From Melastoma dodecandrum (Eukaryota > Streptophyta > Magnoliopsida > Myrtales > Melastomataceae), in assembly GCA_029817715.1 (NCBI GenBank), contig JARUPY010000495.1, positions 372,001-436,000 of the forward strand: DNA of 64,000 nucleotides, in the 5' to 3' direction. The first letter of the stretch is position 1; each line of letters begins with the position of its first letter. The position numbers were made by a program, and so were the translations under genes. Below the pieces are notes generated by a model. The model ran no database searches, was not told where the DNA came from, and saw only the letters and a list, made by a program, of their open reading frames with translations. This document shows positions 46,465-58,778 of this stretch, piece after piece.

Positions 46465-48912
46465 ATGGCGTCTACTCCGATTGTGGCGAGCTTGCTAGAT
46501 ATGTGGGAAGTGTGGAATATCCGAGGTTTCATGATACTCAGCCTTTTGATGCAGCTGCTTCTTGCAATCGTCTCCCCTCTCCGGAAGCGAACATCCAATC
46601 GGCGCTCATTTTGCTGATATGGTCAGCATACTTCGTATCGGATTGGGCCGCCATATTCGCTTTCGGGCTGATCTCGAATGCCAGATTGAAGAACCCCATT
46701 TCCCCTTTGCAAGTCGACCAAGATCTCCTGGCATTCTGGTCTGCCTTTCTTCTAATACACTTGGGGGGGCCGGATTCCATCACTGCTTATGCGCTAGCGG
46801 ACAATATGCTGTGGATGCGTCACTTTGTCGGCCTTGTTGTCCAAATACCAGCCTTCCTCAAAATCTTCGTTAAGACGCTCCCGGATAACAAGCTTCGTGT
46901 GCCGACAATCCTGATAGCTATTGCCGGCACCATCAAGTATGGGGAGAGGACCAGACCATTGTACCTTGCAAGTGTTGAGAAGCTTAAGAAGTCAGTTGTG
47001 AAATCCCTCCGCCTTCATCTGAAAGGCAACATTACGAGGCCACAAGGGGCATCAACCCAGTCCAATATTGGTGCCAGCAATAACGGCCAAGATACCCCCG
47101 GAAAGAGACTCGAGATGGCCTCCCACTACTTCCAAATATTCAAGGGTCTGGTCGTCGACATGATGCCAGAACATTCCCAGTTGCTTGAGAGCCGAAATAG
47201 TTTTCTGAACAATGATGCTCGGGAGACATTTGAAATTTTGAAGATGGAGCTGAAGTTATTATACGAGGTGTTCTTTACCAAGGTCCTTGCAGCCAACTCC
47301 AGTTGGGGAGTTCTCATTCGTAGTCTGGCCTATTACAATGTCCTCGTCGCCCTGATTATGTTTTGCCTAATTAATAAAGCTGGGATTCACCGAGTCGATG
47401 TTGGAATCACTTACTCATTGCTAGCTGGAGTAATTGCCTTGGATTCAGCCAGCGAGATGATGCTCATAATGTGAAATTGGACCAGAGTCAATTTTACTTA
47501 CTTCGTATGCCAAATGATTGGGCATGGACTAGTCTTAATTTTCATAGTAGGCATAGCCTTGATGTGCATAGACAACTTCAGTTCATGTCGTTGTTGCCAT
47601 AACATCGCAATACGGCAATGGTCAGAGAGTACGGGGGCGCTGACCATTTTAGGGCGCGCTTTCGAGGAGTCATGTCAGAGGAAAAGATCCAAGCTAAGAG
47701 ACTGTTGTCGCAAAATCAACGGTACTATCTTATTCCATTTTTATTTTGTATTGGGATCCAAAAGCTGGAAAGATAGAAGATGATGAGAGCAATTGGAGGA
47801 ATAAGAAGTCTGCATCGATAACACTATTTAGAGAAAAATCACTGTTTATAGATTGCATTTATAGACTCAAAATCAAAAGTCATATTCATTGAAAGCATTC
47901 TTTTTTTCTGTTTTAATTGCTTAGAATTATGAAACAACTCAATTTAGAATCATCGAGAATTTATTGGAGGTTTTTCTTTGTATTTGTTAATTTGTATTAA
48001 CTATTTACGTTAATCCAATAAATGTCTTTCTGTGTTAATCAGTCGAGGTATAAAAAGAAAAACTAAATGGTCCGACATATGAATAATCCAGCATAACTTT
48101 TGCCGGTGAGATCAACGACAAGATTGGGGTAGTCATCCTCACCAAATTGCCATATCAGTGGAAGAACAACCTTGATATGGAACTGTGGGACTTCGTGTTT
48201 AGTCAATTGCGAGAAAATGCTTTGCCCACCGATGATGCAGACAAGGTAAGGGCGGTATACGAGGCTAGGGGTGAAGGTTCACTTTCCATCGGAAATTTAC
48301 CCGAGTTAAGACACTTTGTAGCTGATATTAAGTTTGAACATAGCATCCTCATCTGGCATTGCGCAAGCGAGATATGTTATCGGGTTGACGTGCACGTCGA
48401 CGGGGAAAACAACAAAAGAAGGAAGTTCGGCAAGGTCTTGTCAGATTACATGACATATCTTTTGATAAAGCAACCAAAGCTAATGACCCCTGTGGCAAGG
48501 ATCGAGGAAATAAGGTACCGCGAAACTATTGTCGAGGCAAAGAATTTCTGTAAGAGAAATCCCGTGGACACCGTGGAGCAATTTTGCAAGAATATAGCAT
48601 ATACGCACTGCCAAATCCAATGACAGAAAATTAAAAGGTAAGTCTGTGTTGCCTGAGGCATGCGCCCTAGCCAACATTCTAATGCAAAAAGGAACGATGA
48701 AATGGGATGTAACCAGTGAGGTATGGGTGGAGGTGTTGTTATACGCAGCCGGCCACTGTCGAGCCGACTCGCATATACGCCAGTTGAGCGAGGGCGGGGA
48801 GTTGATAACCTTCGTATGGTTGTTGATGGCTCACTTTGGGATAATAGCTCGCTTTCCTAAGGAGAAAGGAGCTGCAGATGAATTTTCGAATCATTCAACG
48901 ACTCAATGGTGA
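46465..48912 (+). pseudogene. DUF4220/DUF594 domain protein, copy 2 (broken)
   Basis: This tandem duplicate of the gene at 39504-42045, same strand, begins at ATG 46465 (VASLLDMW as in copy 1's VASLQDVW). A one-base deletion at about 46602-46612 shifts the frame. After it, the DUF4220 signature LLAFWSAFLLIHLGGPDSITAYAL is readable. A TGA at 47472-47474 interrupts the membrane region. The second part starts at about 48106, has ILIWHCASEICY, and is shifted again between about 48600 and 48645 before ending with LSEGGELITFVWLLMAHFG. The intron acceptor seen in copy 1 (CAG) reads CCG here. At least four independent lesions show it is a pseudogene. Similarity between the copies stays high across both coding parts. 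Confidence 0.88.
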
Positions 48913-48914
48913 AA

Positions 48915-49331
48915 CATTGGCTTAACTTGTATTAAATGAAATAGTGTCACTTATTTGGCGTTTTGCGTTTTGTTACCCCTTATTTTTCCTTTTAATGAAA
49001 TATTTAAAGTTATAAAGTTATTCTTCTTTAAAAAAATTGATTTCTTTTTCATTTTCTCATTGAAACTCGGATATAATTTCGGCCCCAATAATGAAATATT
49101 GATTTTTTTGATAATTTATTATTATTAATTAATAAAATTGTCGTGTAATTTAAATAAATCTGAACCACGAAGTTTTTTAGGCCCAATCTACAACTTGATC
49201 GTTGGGCCTAGACGAATGTTTGATATTTGGGTCCGAACCCAACCAAAATCCCACCAGAGCAGTTTACTGGACATGGTCTCGTCTGATACGCAAAGACTCG
49301 CTTGCGGGTAGTTTCGTGGCGAAGATTGGCC
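48915..49331. other. Intergenic between DUF4220/DUF594 copy 2 and Gypsy B
   Basis: AT-rich sequence with no gene recognised. It ends in the GTGGT that forms the left target duplication of Gypsy B. Confidence 0.5.
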
Positions 49332-49336
49332 GTGGT

Positions 49337-49476
49337 TGAAAGGTTCTATGATATTACAAATTAAGAAAACTGCAGTCAACTACTTATTCCAGCTCCTAAG
49401 ATGTACTCCCTAAGCTTTTTCCGTCCTGACAATCTTTCCACAACTTATCATCCTGATTTCCCGACTAAGTCCCATC
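49337..49476 (-). repeat. Remnant 3' LTR of Gypsy B
   Basis: It matches the beginning (52837-52880) and an internal part (about 53185-53275) of the 5' LTR, so about 300 bases are missing inside it. It then passes straight into RNase H coding sequence at about 49467-49476. Confidence 0.8.
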
Positions 49477-52285
49477 TTCGCTGTCTCACATTCAACTCCT
49501 GTTGAGTAAATAGATACTTCAAACTCTTATGGTCCGTGTATACTTCAAACTTTCATCCATATAGATAATGCATCCACAGCTTCAGTGCAAATCTTACAAC
49601 AGCGAATTCCAAGTCATGAGTTAGGTAGTTTTCTTCATGTTTCCTCAACTGTTGAGAGGCATAAGCTACTAGTTTGTCATTCTGCATCAATGCACAACCT
49701 AACCCTTGAGTGGATGCGTCGCAGTACACAACGGATCCTTCTGATCCTCTAGGAATGGTTATAACTGGAGCACTGGTCAGTCTCCTCTTGAGTTCCTCAA
49801 AACATTCCTCACTTATCTAGCCATTGAAATGGGGCGTCCTTTCTCAATAGCTTGGTCATAAGAGTAATGATATTTGAGAATCTTTCTACAAATCTTGTAT
49901 AATAGCCTACCAACCCCAGGAAACTCCTTATTTCCGATATTGTCACTGGTCGCGGCCAGTTCTTAACTGCATCAATCTTTGCGGAATCTACATCCATGCC
50001 CGAGGCTGAAATGACTTGTTCGAGGAACGCTACCTTCTCCAGCCAAAACTCACATTTACTCAGTTTGGCATACAACTTGTTCTCCCGTAATACCCTCAAC
50101 ACAATGGTCACATGCTCCTGTGTTCTTCTCTACTTTTCGAATAGACAAGGATGTCATCAATGAATACCATAACAAAATGATCCAGGTACGGTCGAAACAC
50201 TTAATTCATTAATCCCATGAACACTGTCGGGGCGTTCGTTACTCTGAACGGCATCACTCTGAACTCATAATGTCCATATCTCGTTCGAAACGCAGTTTTC
50301 AGAATGTCTTCTTCCTTTACTCTAATCTGATGGTAGCCTGATCTCAAGTAGATCTTCGAATATACGACTGATCCCTAAAATTGGTCGGATAGATCATCTA
50401 TTCGAGGAAGTGGACAATGGTTTTTAATTGTTCGCTGGTTCAACAACCTGTAATCGATACACAATCTCATCGAACTATCTTTCTTTTTCACAAATAATAT
50501 GGGAGCGCGCCACGGTCTAACACTAGCACGAATAAAATTCTTATCTATAAGTTCCCGCAACTGTGCTTTTAATTCTGTCAACTCAGCTAAACTCATTCGA
50601 TACGGAGTCCTAGAAATTGGGGTTGTCCCCGGAATCAAGTCTATTACAAACTCTACCTCCCTCTTAGGTGGTTGCCCCGGCAACTCCTCAGGAAAGACAT
50701 CGGGGAAGTCCCTCACCACTTCAACCCGCTCCAGCATCGGTAGCTCAGCTGTTCAGCATAGTTGCCAAGAACCCTTCGTGCCCCGTCTGTGCAAGGTGGC
50801 GCGCCCGCATTGCTGATATCATCAAAACCTGACTGCATCCTCCATGGCCTATGTACTCACGGGTATCTCCATCTTCTGTGCTAATCAAAATAAGCTTCCC
50901 TTCACAGTCTACCTTGGCATGGCTGGAAGCCAACAATCCAAGCCTAGGATGATCTCAAACTCATGGATCTGCAACACCAATAGATCGACAGTAAATCTCA
51001 ATCCAGCTACTACTAGTTAACAACCTAGACATGTATCATCAAAGCATTGCTCAATTCTAGTATGCAATATAACACACATCTTCCTATCAGCGTTTCCTAC
51101 CGCCCATCCATACTTCTCTACGCAGTTATATGATACGAAAGAATGTGTGGGGCCAGTCAAATAGAGCATATACTAGTTGGCCTTGTAGTTGGACCGTACC
51201 TGAGATCACACCGCGAGATGCAGTAGCATCCGCCTCAGTAGTCGCATTCAGTCTCGCTGTGTCTACCGTCCCACTTACCGATCCCCTTGAAATAGACACT
51301 GTCGATCCTGGTCTGTTTCCGCCTCTCGGCCGTGGAGTGGTAGATCCACTCATCTTACTCCCAGCTACTCCACTTCCAGACCTTCCTCCTGGCCCTTGGG
51401 GGCACTCCTTACGAATATGACGCGCTTGTCTTCATCTGTAGCATGCCAACTCTCTTGGCACGCACACATCTCCATTGTGGCACCTCCCACAACTTTGACA
51501 AATGGGTAAACCTCTTGTCCTCACCTCCTGGCTCCACCCTTGGGAGAAAGACCGTGATGGTGTAGGGGCTCTTGGAGGTCGCACAATAATAAACTGAGAG
51601 GTGGAGGATGACGACTCTCCGGTCCTGAACTTCTTCCTCGAAGGTGGTCCCATGCCCAACCTCCTTTTCACAATGGTCTCCTCTCCCGTAGATTTCATTC
51701 AGTCAATCCTTCCTTTGCACTTTGTGCCCTCATGTATATCCATCGTACGTAGTAAGCATCATAGGCCTCAGTTGAAATCTGGCCTCCGGCTTCAATCCCC
51801 CCTCAAGCTTCATGGCGTTCGCCCCAACACTCATAGGCGGGCCGTACTTTGACAGAGCGGAAAATCGCGCCACATACTCATCCACCGTCATCCCATCCTG
51901 TCGTAGGTACATAAACTCTCGTGCCTTCTTCTCTCTGAATACATGAGGATAGAACTTTCCGAGGAATGTTGTCTCAAACACTTTCCATTCATCCTCGGAG
52001 TTGGAAAGGGTCCGTACTCCATCTCTATGCTTTCCACCAATCGTTCGCTCCCCGCTTGGTCGACTGCTGCATTAACATCATTTTCTCCTCAACTGAAAAT
52101 CCCAACACGTCGAAAGCATTCTCCAACTCATCTATGAACTCTTCTGCCTTCTCAGGCCCCTCATCACCCGAGTAAATAAGTACATCGAGCTTTTGAAACT
52201 GTCCGATCAATGTATACCCTTCTATTGCGTTGTAGTTCCTCATCCCTAGGAGGAGAAATCCGCACTGCAATATGTATGCCCTCCA
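49470..52285 (-). pseudogene. Gag-pol of Gypsy B, many lesions
   Basis: Read from right to left, the pieces are: capsid (52270-51730; EEFIDELENAFDVLGFSVEEK, then FMYLRQDGMTVDEYVARF); zinc knuckle region (51432-51698; QSCGRCHNGDVC); protease region (51126-51353; VYALFDW, where the DTGATHSF segment of the sister copy is disrupted); RT start (50375-50737; [32 protein letters not shown]); later RT (49809-50111; [20 protein letters not shown]); and RNase H (49470-49808). Frameshifts or stops separate all of them. The order matches the relative at 55620-59547. It cannot make a working polyprotein. Confidence 0.85.
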
Positions 52286-52824
52286 CAGACATTCTATGAT
52301 GACAACAATTGCATTATTAATCCAAGTATTATGTCACCTACACATAATACTATATCAACGAATACCATATAGGTTTACTCAATACCAAGCATACGATTTT
52401 CAATTCCGAATAATCGACATTTAATTTTCTTAACACAACATCTATTTCATAATATGTCATCCAATCAAACACCCTTTTCAACAACTCAAGAAGAATGTCT
52501 CCCTTCATCTTTCTAGATTCGACAAACTTCCCGGAATTACCCGTTTTCATTCCCTACTGGCCCTTCATCTGTTTCTGAATTGGTCTCAGGGCCCAAAACA
52601 TTCTTAATTCCTTTCAAGCTCATATACTCAACTGTTCAATCATATTATGCTGATATCAATTGTATTTCTAGTCATTCATTTGTTTCTCAAGAAGTGTCGG
52701 TAATTCGTTAAACAAGTTTTACCGACTCACGCGCATGTTCCGCATGCTTAACTTCATTTCCCGAGTCTAAAACCGGCTCGTTTACATTCCAAAATTCCAA
52801 CCTTATTACTCCGAGCTTAACCTT

Positions 52825-52835
52825 CTCTGATACCA
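52825..52835 (-). other. Primer-binding site of Gypsy B
   Basis: The minus strand reads TGGTATCAGAG at the LTR border, complementary to initiator methionine tRNA. 52286-52824 is the untranslated leader between this site and gag. Confidence 0.8.
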
Positions 52836-52836
52836 C

Positions 52837-54728
52837 CGAAAGATTCTATGATATTTCAAATTAAGAAAATTACAGTCAACTAGTTATTAAAATTAGGAAC
52901 AATTACATAATTCTTTACAATTTGATTACTACATGAAAGAGTATCCTAACTATGAAACTAAGGTGAAAAATACGCCGAAGCCCAGTATCAACCTGTAAAA
53001 CATGTTAAACGTTAGTCAACAAGACTAAGCACGATTGTATTACCCTTTCCTTAATCATTTTTGCCACCGAACCTTTCCTAATTTCAATCAAGTTAGTTCC
53101 TTCAAATCTTACACTTTTCCCATTGAGTTAATTCAAGTGGAATAACATCGTCTTCACTTGGAGACACATATCCGGAGATCTCATTCCAGCTCCTAAGATG
53201 TACTCTCTAGGCTTTTTCCGTCCTGACAATCTTTCCACAACTTATCATTCTGATTCCCGACTAAGTTCCATCCGTGTCATCTAGCCCTTATTCCAGGCTC
53301 ATACAACCAGCCATAAAGGCTACATTATCGGGGGTTCCGGGTCATCAAACATCCAATGCCCTTACCCACAGGTGCCTTCATTAGGCCATCCTCCAATCCA
53401 CCGTCACATATTCTCTCCACATGTGACAGTCACTACTTCTCCACCCCTTCACTAAGTTATTACCAAGGAGGGAAGCCCTCATCCGACTATCTCCTTTCCA
53501 CCAACCGTCTTTATTAGGACTACGACCATGGGCATATCCAGCCCATGAACACACGCGAATACACATAACACTCACATATCAATCATCACCAACGATTTGG
53601 AGAACTCATTAGCCTAATTTACTCAATGACCGGCGTTCTTCCCACCAACCTGGAATGACACACCACCGAGAACCCGAGACTAAATGGCCACTCTCATTCT
53701 CCAAGGGAAACCAACCATTCGTGAATTATAAGGAGTCGAGAAGCCTCCCACAAGTCCAGGGATGAACTTCCCTTCCCCCTCCAACCAACCCGTACAAAAC
53801 CTAACGCACATCATCAACGTCAACATACGTAATACATATAAGGCGGCAGAATTTTATGGCCGTTAAAGAGCGCAAGAGAGAAGGGAAGGGAGGGTCGTAC
53901 CTCGTGTTTGTGTCACTGCACAACTCCACCAACTCCCTCCTCCTTCGCAAGACTTCGCCTCGAGGCAACTTTGCCAGAGAATCCGTCTTGGTCACACCTC
54001 CTCGCTTTGTCCCTTCTGCTCCCGGGTGTGCGAATGTAGTTTTCCCGGGATCAAATGTTTCTTTCTTCCCTTTCTTTCCCCACCACGTGTAACAAAATTG
54101 GGAATGACTGTAGAACTTTATTTTTTTCCGGTGTCCGCCCGTCCCCTCCTCATCAATTTCCTGGTTCTTCCCACTTGCATGATCAAGATTGATTCAAGGG
54201 CCATTTCATTCTATAGTCAAATGGTCAATTCAAATCAACGGTCGATAATGGCTTTGTAAAAAAAAAAATCCATTTTTTTGTTTTCCTCTATCAAGTGAAT
54301 CGAAGAAAGGTACGAGGGGATTGTCGGAAGGGTAACCAATGTCTTCTCATTCCCATCTATTTTTCATGTGTACATATAATGTTGTGGGAGGGAGGAAATT
54401 CTCTTGTGACCTCCCACTTCAGAAGTCTTTCCAACGCGGGTGCAATCAAGTGTTGTTTTCGTACTGCATTATCTACTTAAAATTTCGATTCGTATGCTTA
54501 TTCGTTACACGCCATCCCCGCATTGGCTCAATAAACATGCATTCTAGAGCGTCCGAGGGCTTCCGTATTCACGTCTCATTCACTAAAGCGCTCGTAAGCA
54601 CATATACTTCATTCTGTCATGAACGTACATTTGTAATGCATGTTCAGACATTCCCAAGAGTTTTGTTTGCATATTTAGATTTATAAAAGTTCGGGGACGT
54701 TACCATCACAAAATTCGGGGTTGTTACA
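52837..54728 (-). repeat. 5' LTR of Gypsy B (about 1.9 kb)
   Basis: The plus-strand left end reads CGAAAGATTCTATG where the remnant 3' LTR has TGAAAGGTTCTATG; the right end is GGGGTTGTTACA. The short open frames inside it have no recognised product. Confidence 0.8.
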
Positions 54729-54733
54729 GCGGT

Positions 54734-55598
54734 AGTCGATGATACTTCAAATAAGGCGAAGAAAAAGAAGATGATTGCGCATGCGAGAACAGAAAGTACT
54801 TCCTCCGAATTGCGGATCACATCATGGCAATTCATTCCGTCCAAACAAGGACCAACCAGTAATTATTGCAGTCTCCTGTTTACTTTGGATCAACATGAAA
54901 GAACGCCCTCCTAAAAATTAGAGGACTAATCGATTCGATAATTCTCGTCTCTTTCATTTCATCCCGGATGGAGTTGTAAAGAAAAACAAAATTCGGAAAC
55001 TCAATCACATGATTTCTAAATTCATCTACTCCCCCAGAATCCCAATACGACCCTCCATAATTGTTTTCAATGTCCTGCTGAGTGCCGCTCAGCTGCTTCA
55101 AAACGACGGCCCTCCCAGCGGCATGCAGCTTTCCACCGCCATCTTGGGGACAACCAACTTCATCTTCTTCTTTACACCCATCCTTGATACTGTGTATGTC
55201 AGGCCCAACTCAATAAACTCCGATAGACAATACAAAGTTTTTGATGTTACAATTGTAAAAGAATATTAGGTTTCTCAAGTGTACGATGACAGCACAATTT
55301 ATTTTATATTGGCCAACATAGAGCTGATGAGTTACTTTAGGCTGCTATAAAATCGCGGATTGTATTTGGTTTATTTTTGGTTTAAAATAATAAATAGTTT
55401 ATTATTTTAACTATTAATTCTATTCTCCGGTGGTTGATAAAAGTTCAAAAATAGTTAAAACAATGTTTTTAGAATGAATTCAAAATTCGTTTGTCACCTT
55501 ACACGAACATATGATATGCATGCTTAATCATTGAACCACATGTCCCCCCCTCCCCCCACTATTTTGTTTATCCAAGTAAAAAATAACTAATCATCATC
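54734..55598. other. Intergenic between Gypsy B and Gypsy C, one unassigned frame
   Basis: A minus-strand frame (54880-55101 and open further upstream to about 55160) reads a hydrophilic protein piece (GGSYWDSGGVDEFRNHVIEF) that may be an exon. I do not recognise it. The rest is AT-rich. Confidence 0.35.
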
Positions 55599-55619
55599 TT
55601 AAAAAACTCCCAGTATCTT
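55599..55619 (+). repeat. 21-bp direct repeat left of Gypsy C
   Basis: It matches 59760-59780 at 19 of 21 bases (shared core ACTCCCA.TATCTT). Together the two copies bracket Gypsy C exactly. Confidence 0.75.
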
Positions 55620-56180
55620 CATACGCTCCCTGACCGTGGCTACCACATCTGAAGTCTTCTGTATCAGTTCTGGTGCGTTAAACGCCCTTTCTCCAGGTTC
55701 GTTCCGACACAGGGGTGATCTACAACTTCTTCCATAATGGGCTTCAAATGGTGCCATATCGATGCTCCCATGGTAACTGTTACTATACGCAAATTCTACT
55801 AATGGTAAATGATCCACCCAACACCCTTTCCACTCAAGAGCACACGCTCTGAGCATATCCTCCAACGTCTGAATGGTGGGTTCCGTTTGTCCGTCAGTCT
55901 GAGGATGGAAGGCAGTAGTACTCATCTGCAACTTGGTGTCCAATACTTCTTGTAGATTCCTCCATAATTTAGCCGTGAACCATGGATCTCGATCGGAAGT
56001 AATAGTGTGTGGCACTCCGTGATATTTCACGATTTCCCTTATATATATCTTGGCCAATGTCTCCGACGTCCATTTTATCTGAATTGGAATGAAGTGCGCT
56101 GACTTCGTGAGTCCATCAATTACTACCCATATAGAATCCATGTTCCGACCACCCTTGGGTAGGTTTGTCACGAAATCCAT
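55620..56180 (-). pseudogene. Integrase core of Gypsy C
   Basis: The fragment contains MDFVTNLPKGGR (first D), TSDRDPWFTAKLW (second D), and [11 protein letters not shown] (E). An extra T precedes AFHPQTDG and a P replaces R after the glutamate. It stops at RERMK, after which the reading passes into the flanking repeat. The zinc-binding part between 56181 and 56451 is only partly readable because of stops. Confidence 0.82.
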
Positions 56181-56451
56181 AGTTATGTCCTCTCACTTCC
56201 ACTACGACACAGGTAGTGGTTCTAATAATCATCCAGGTCTTGATGTTCGATTTTTGCTTGTGGCAAGTGTTACAACGACTCACCTACCTGGCTACATCTT
56301 TCTTCATCTTCGGCCACCAGTAATGTTTACTTAGATTCTGGTACATCTTCGTGATACCCGGATGTACACTGTATTTACTCTTATGCGTATCATCCATCAA
56401 TTTCCGTTTCACTTCTTTAACATCTGAAAAATACACACGTCGATTAAACCT

Positions 56452-57504
56452 CTACATTCCGTCTGAGGCCAAGTCAAATCGGGCATGTGCATCCGTGCCA
56501 ATCCCATCTCGTACTATTCTTAAGGACTCATCCAGAGGTTTTGCTTCACAGATCATCACCAGTATCTCAGGTTCTAGTTGTCCTCTAGCCATACATAGTT
56601 GTCCCTCAGGCTCCTCGAGGCGCAAGTCCAAATTACTTAACTGCTCTATCATTCGTGACTCTTCCACCAAGAGACACATGAGAGAACAATGCTTCCTGCT
56701 CAGAGCATCTGCCACTGCATTCTCTTTTCCTGGATGATACTGAATTGTAGAATCATAATCCTTTACTAGTTCCATCCACCTTCGCTGTCTCATATTCAAC
56801 GCCTGTTGCGTAAACAGATACTTCAAACTCTTATTGTCCGTGTATACTTCAAACTTTCCTCCATATAGATAATGCCTCCACAGCTTCAACGTAAATATTA
56901 CAGCAGCGAATTCCAAGCCGTGGGTTGGGTAGTTTTCTTCGTGTTTCCTCAACTGTCGAGAGGCATAAGCTAATACTTTGCCATTCTGCATCAATACACA
57001 ACCTAACCCTTGAGTGAATGCGTCGCAGTACACCTCAAATCCTTCTGATCCGCTAGGAATGGTTAAAAATGTAGCACTAGTCAGTCTCCTCTTGAGTTCC
57101 TTAAAACATTCCTCACACTTATCTGTCCATTGAAATGGGAAGTCCTGTCTCAGTATCTTGGTCAGGAAACTCCTTACTTCCGATACTGTCACTGGTCGTT
57201 GCCAGTTCTTAACTGCTTCAATCTTTGCAGAATCTACCTCCACGCCCGAGGCTGAAATGACATGTCCGAGGAACACTACCTTCTCTAGCCAAAACTCACA
57301 TTTACTCAGTTTGGCAGACAACTTGTTCTCCCATAATACCATCAACACAATGGTCAGATGCTCCTTGTGTTCTTCCCTACTTCTCGAATAGACAAGGATG
57401 TCATCAATGAATACCACAACAAATTGATCCAAGTACGGTCGAAACACTCGATTCATTAATCCCATGAACACTGCCGGGGCGTTCGTTACTCCGAACGGCA
57501 TCAC
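56452..57504 (-). pseudogene. RT C-terminus and RNase H of Gypsy C
   Basis: It begins [21 protein letters not shown], then the RT active-site segment [12 protein letters not shown], then RNase H with [19 protein letters not shown] and [18 protein letters not shown]. About 60 bases are missing after VSEVRSF, where related elements have an LGLxGYYxRF segment, so the RT thumb is damaged. Confidence 0.87.
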
Positions 57505-57511
57505 TATGAAC

Positions 57512-58096
57512 TCATAATATCCATATCTCGTTCGACGTAGTTTTCAGAATATCTTTTTCCTTTACTCCAATTTGATGATAGCGTGATCTCAAGTCGATCT
57601 TCGAATATACGACTGATCCCAATAATTGATAGAATAGATCACCTATTTGAGGAAATGGATAACGGTTTTTGATTGTTCGTTGGTTCAACAACCTGTAATC
57701 GATACAGAATCTCATCGAATGATCTTTCTTTTTCACAAATAATCCGGGAGCGCCCAACCAGCTAACACTAGCACGAATAAAATTCTTATCTATAAGTTCC
57801 TGCAACTGTGCTTTCAATTCCTTCAACTCAGCTAAACTCATCCGATACGGAGTCCTAGAAATTGGGGTTGTCCCCGGAATCAAGTCAATGACAAACTCTA
57901 CCTCCCTCTTATGTGCTAGCCCCGGCAACTCCTCGGGAAAGAGATCAGGGAAGTCCCTCACCACTTCAACCCGCTCCAACATCGGTAGCTCAGTTTTTTT
58001 GTTCAGCACAGTCGCCAAGAACGCTTCATGCCCTGTTTGTACAAGGTGGCGCGCCCGCATTGCTGATATCATCAAAACTTGGCCGCATTTTTCCAT
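57512..58096 (-). pseudogene. RT N-terminus of Gypsy C
   Basis: It shows [43 protein letters not shown] and [16 protein letters not shown]. It goes out of frame near 57530, just before the part that continues at 57504. Confidence 0.87.
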
Positions 58097-58778
58097 GGCC
58101 TATGTACTCATGGTTATCTCCATCCTCCGTGCTAATCAAAATATGCTTCCCTTCACGGTCTACCTGGGCATGGCTGGAAGCCAACCAATCCAAGCCCAGG
58201 ATGATCTCAAACTCATGGACCTTCGACACCAACAGATTGACAGTAAATCTCAATCCAGCTACTACTAGTTCACAACCTAGACATGTATCATCAACGCATT
58301 GCTCAATTCCAGTAGGCAATATAACACACATCTTCCTATCATCCTTTCTTACCTCCCATCCATACTTCTCTACGCAGTTATGTGATACAAAAGAATGTGT
58401 GGCGCCGGTATCAAACGGAGCATATACTGTTTGGCCATGTAGTTGGACCGTACCTAAGATCACACCGCGAGAGGCAACATCATCCGCCTTAGTAATAGCA
58501 TTTAGTCTCGTTGTGTCTACCGACCCACTTATCGATCCCCTTGAAATAGACATTGTCAGTCCTGGCCTGTTTCCGCCTTTCGGTCGTGGAGCGATAGTTC
58601 CACTCATCTTACTCCCAGCTACTCCACTTCCAGATGTTCCTCCTTGTCCTTGGGGGCACTCCTTACGAATATGACCCGCTTGTCCGCATCTGCAGTATGT
58701 CACCTCTCTTGGCGCACACACATCTCCATAGTGGCGCCTCCCATAACTCTGACAAATGGGTGAACCTCTTGTCCTCAC
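58026..58778 (-). pseudogene. Nucleocapsid and protease of Gypsy C
   Basis: It has the zinc knuckle CRCGQAGHIRKECPQ and the protease [11 protein letters not shown], followed by the LGLDWLASSHAQVD segment. It overlaps the gag frame to the right and the RT frame to the left in different phases, so frameshifts lie near 58770 and 58090. Confidence 0.85.

Larger units (their letters stand above)
49337..54728 (-). mobile_element. Gypsy B, decayed chromodomain-type Ty3/Gypsy element
   Basis: On the minus strand a 5' LTR (52837-54728) is followed by a methionine-tRNA primer site, a leader, a decayed gag-pol and a short remnant of the 3' LTR (49337-~49476). The outer ends are TGAAAGG and TTGTTACA. 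The flanks GTGGT (49332-49336) and GCGGT (54729-54733) match at four of five bases. The integrase, chromodomain and most of the 3' LTR are missing because of a deletion joining LTR to RNase H. It belongs to the same family as the fragment at 55620-59760, and a different one from the inner Gypsy. Confidence 0.85.

Noticed and set aside
46503..46610. Apparent alternative start of DUF4220/DUF594 copy 2 at a GTG
   Set aside because: The first ~35 codons read the coding sequence in the wrong frame. The true start, by comparison with copy 1, is ATG 46465, and the frame is shifted by a one-base deletion.
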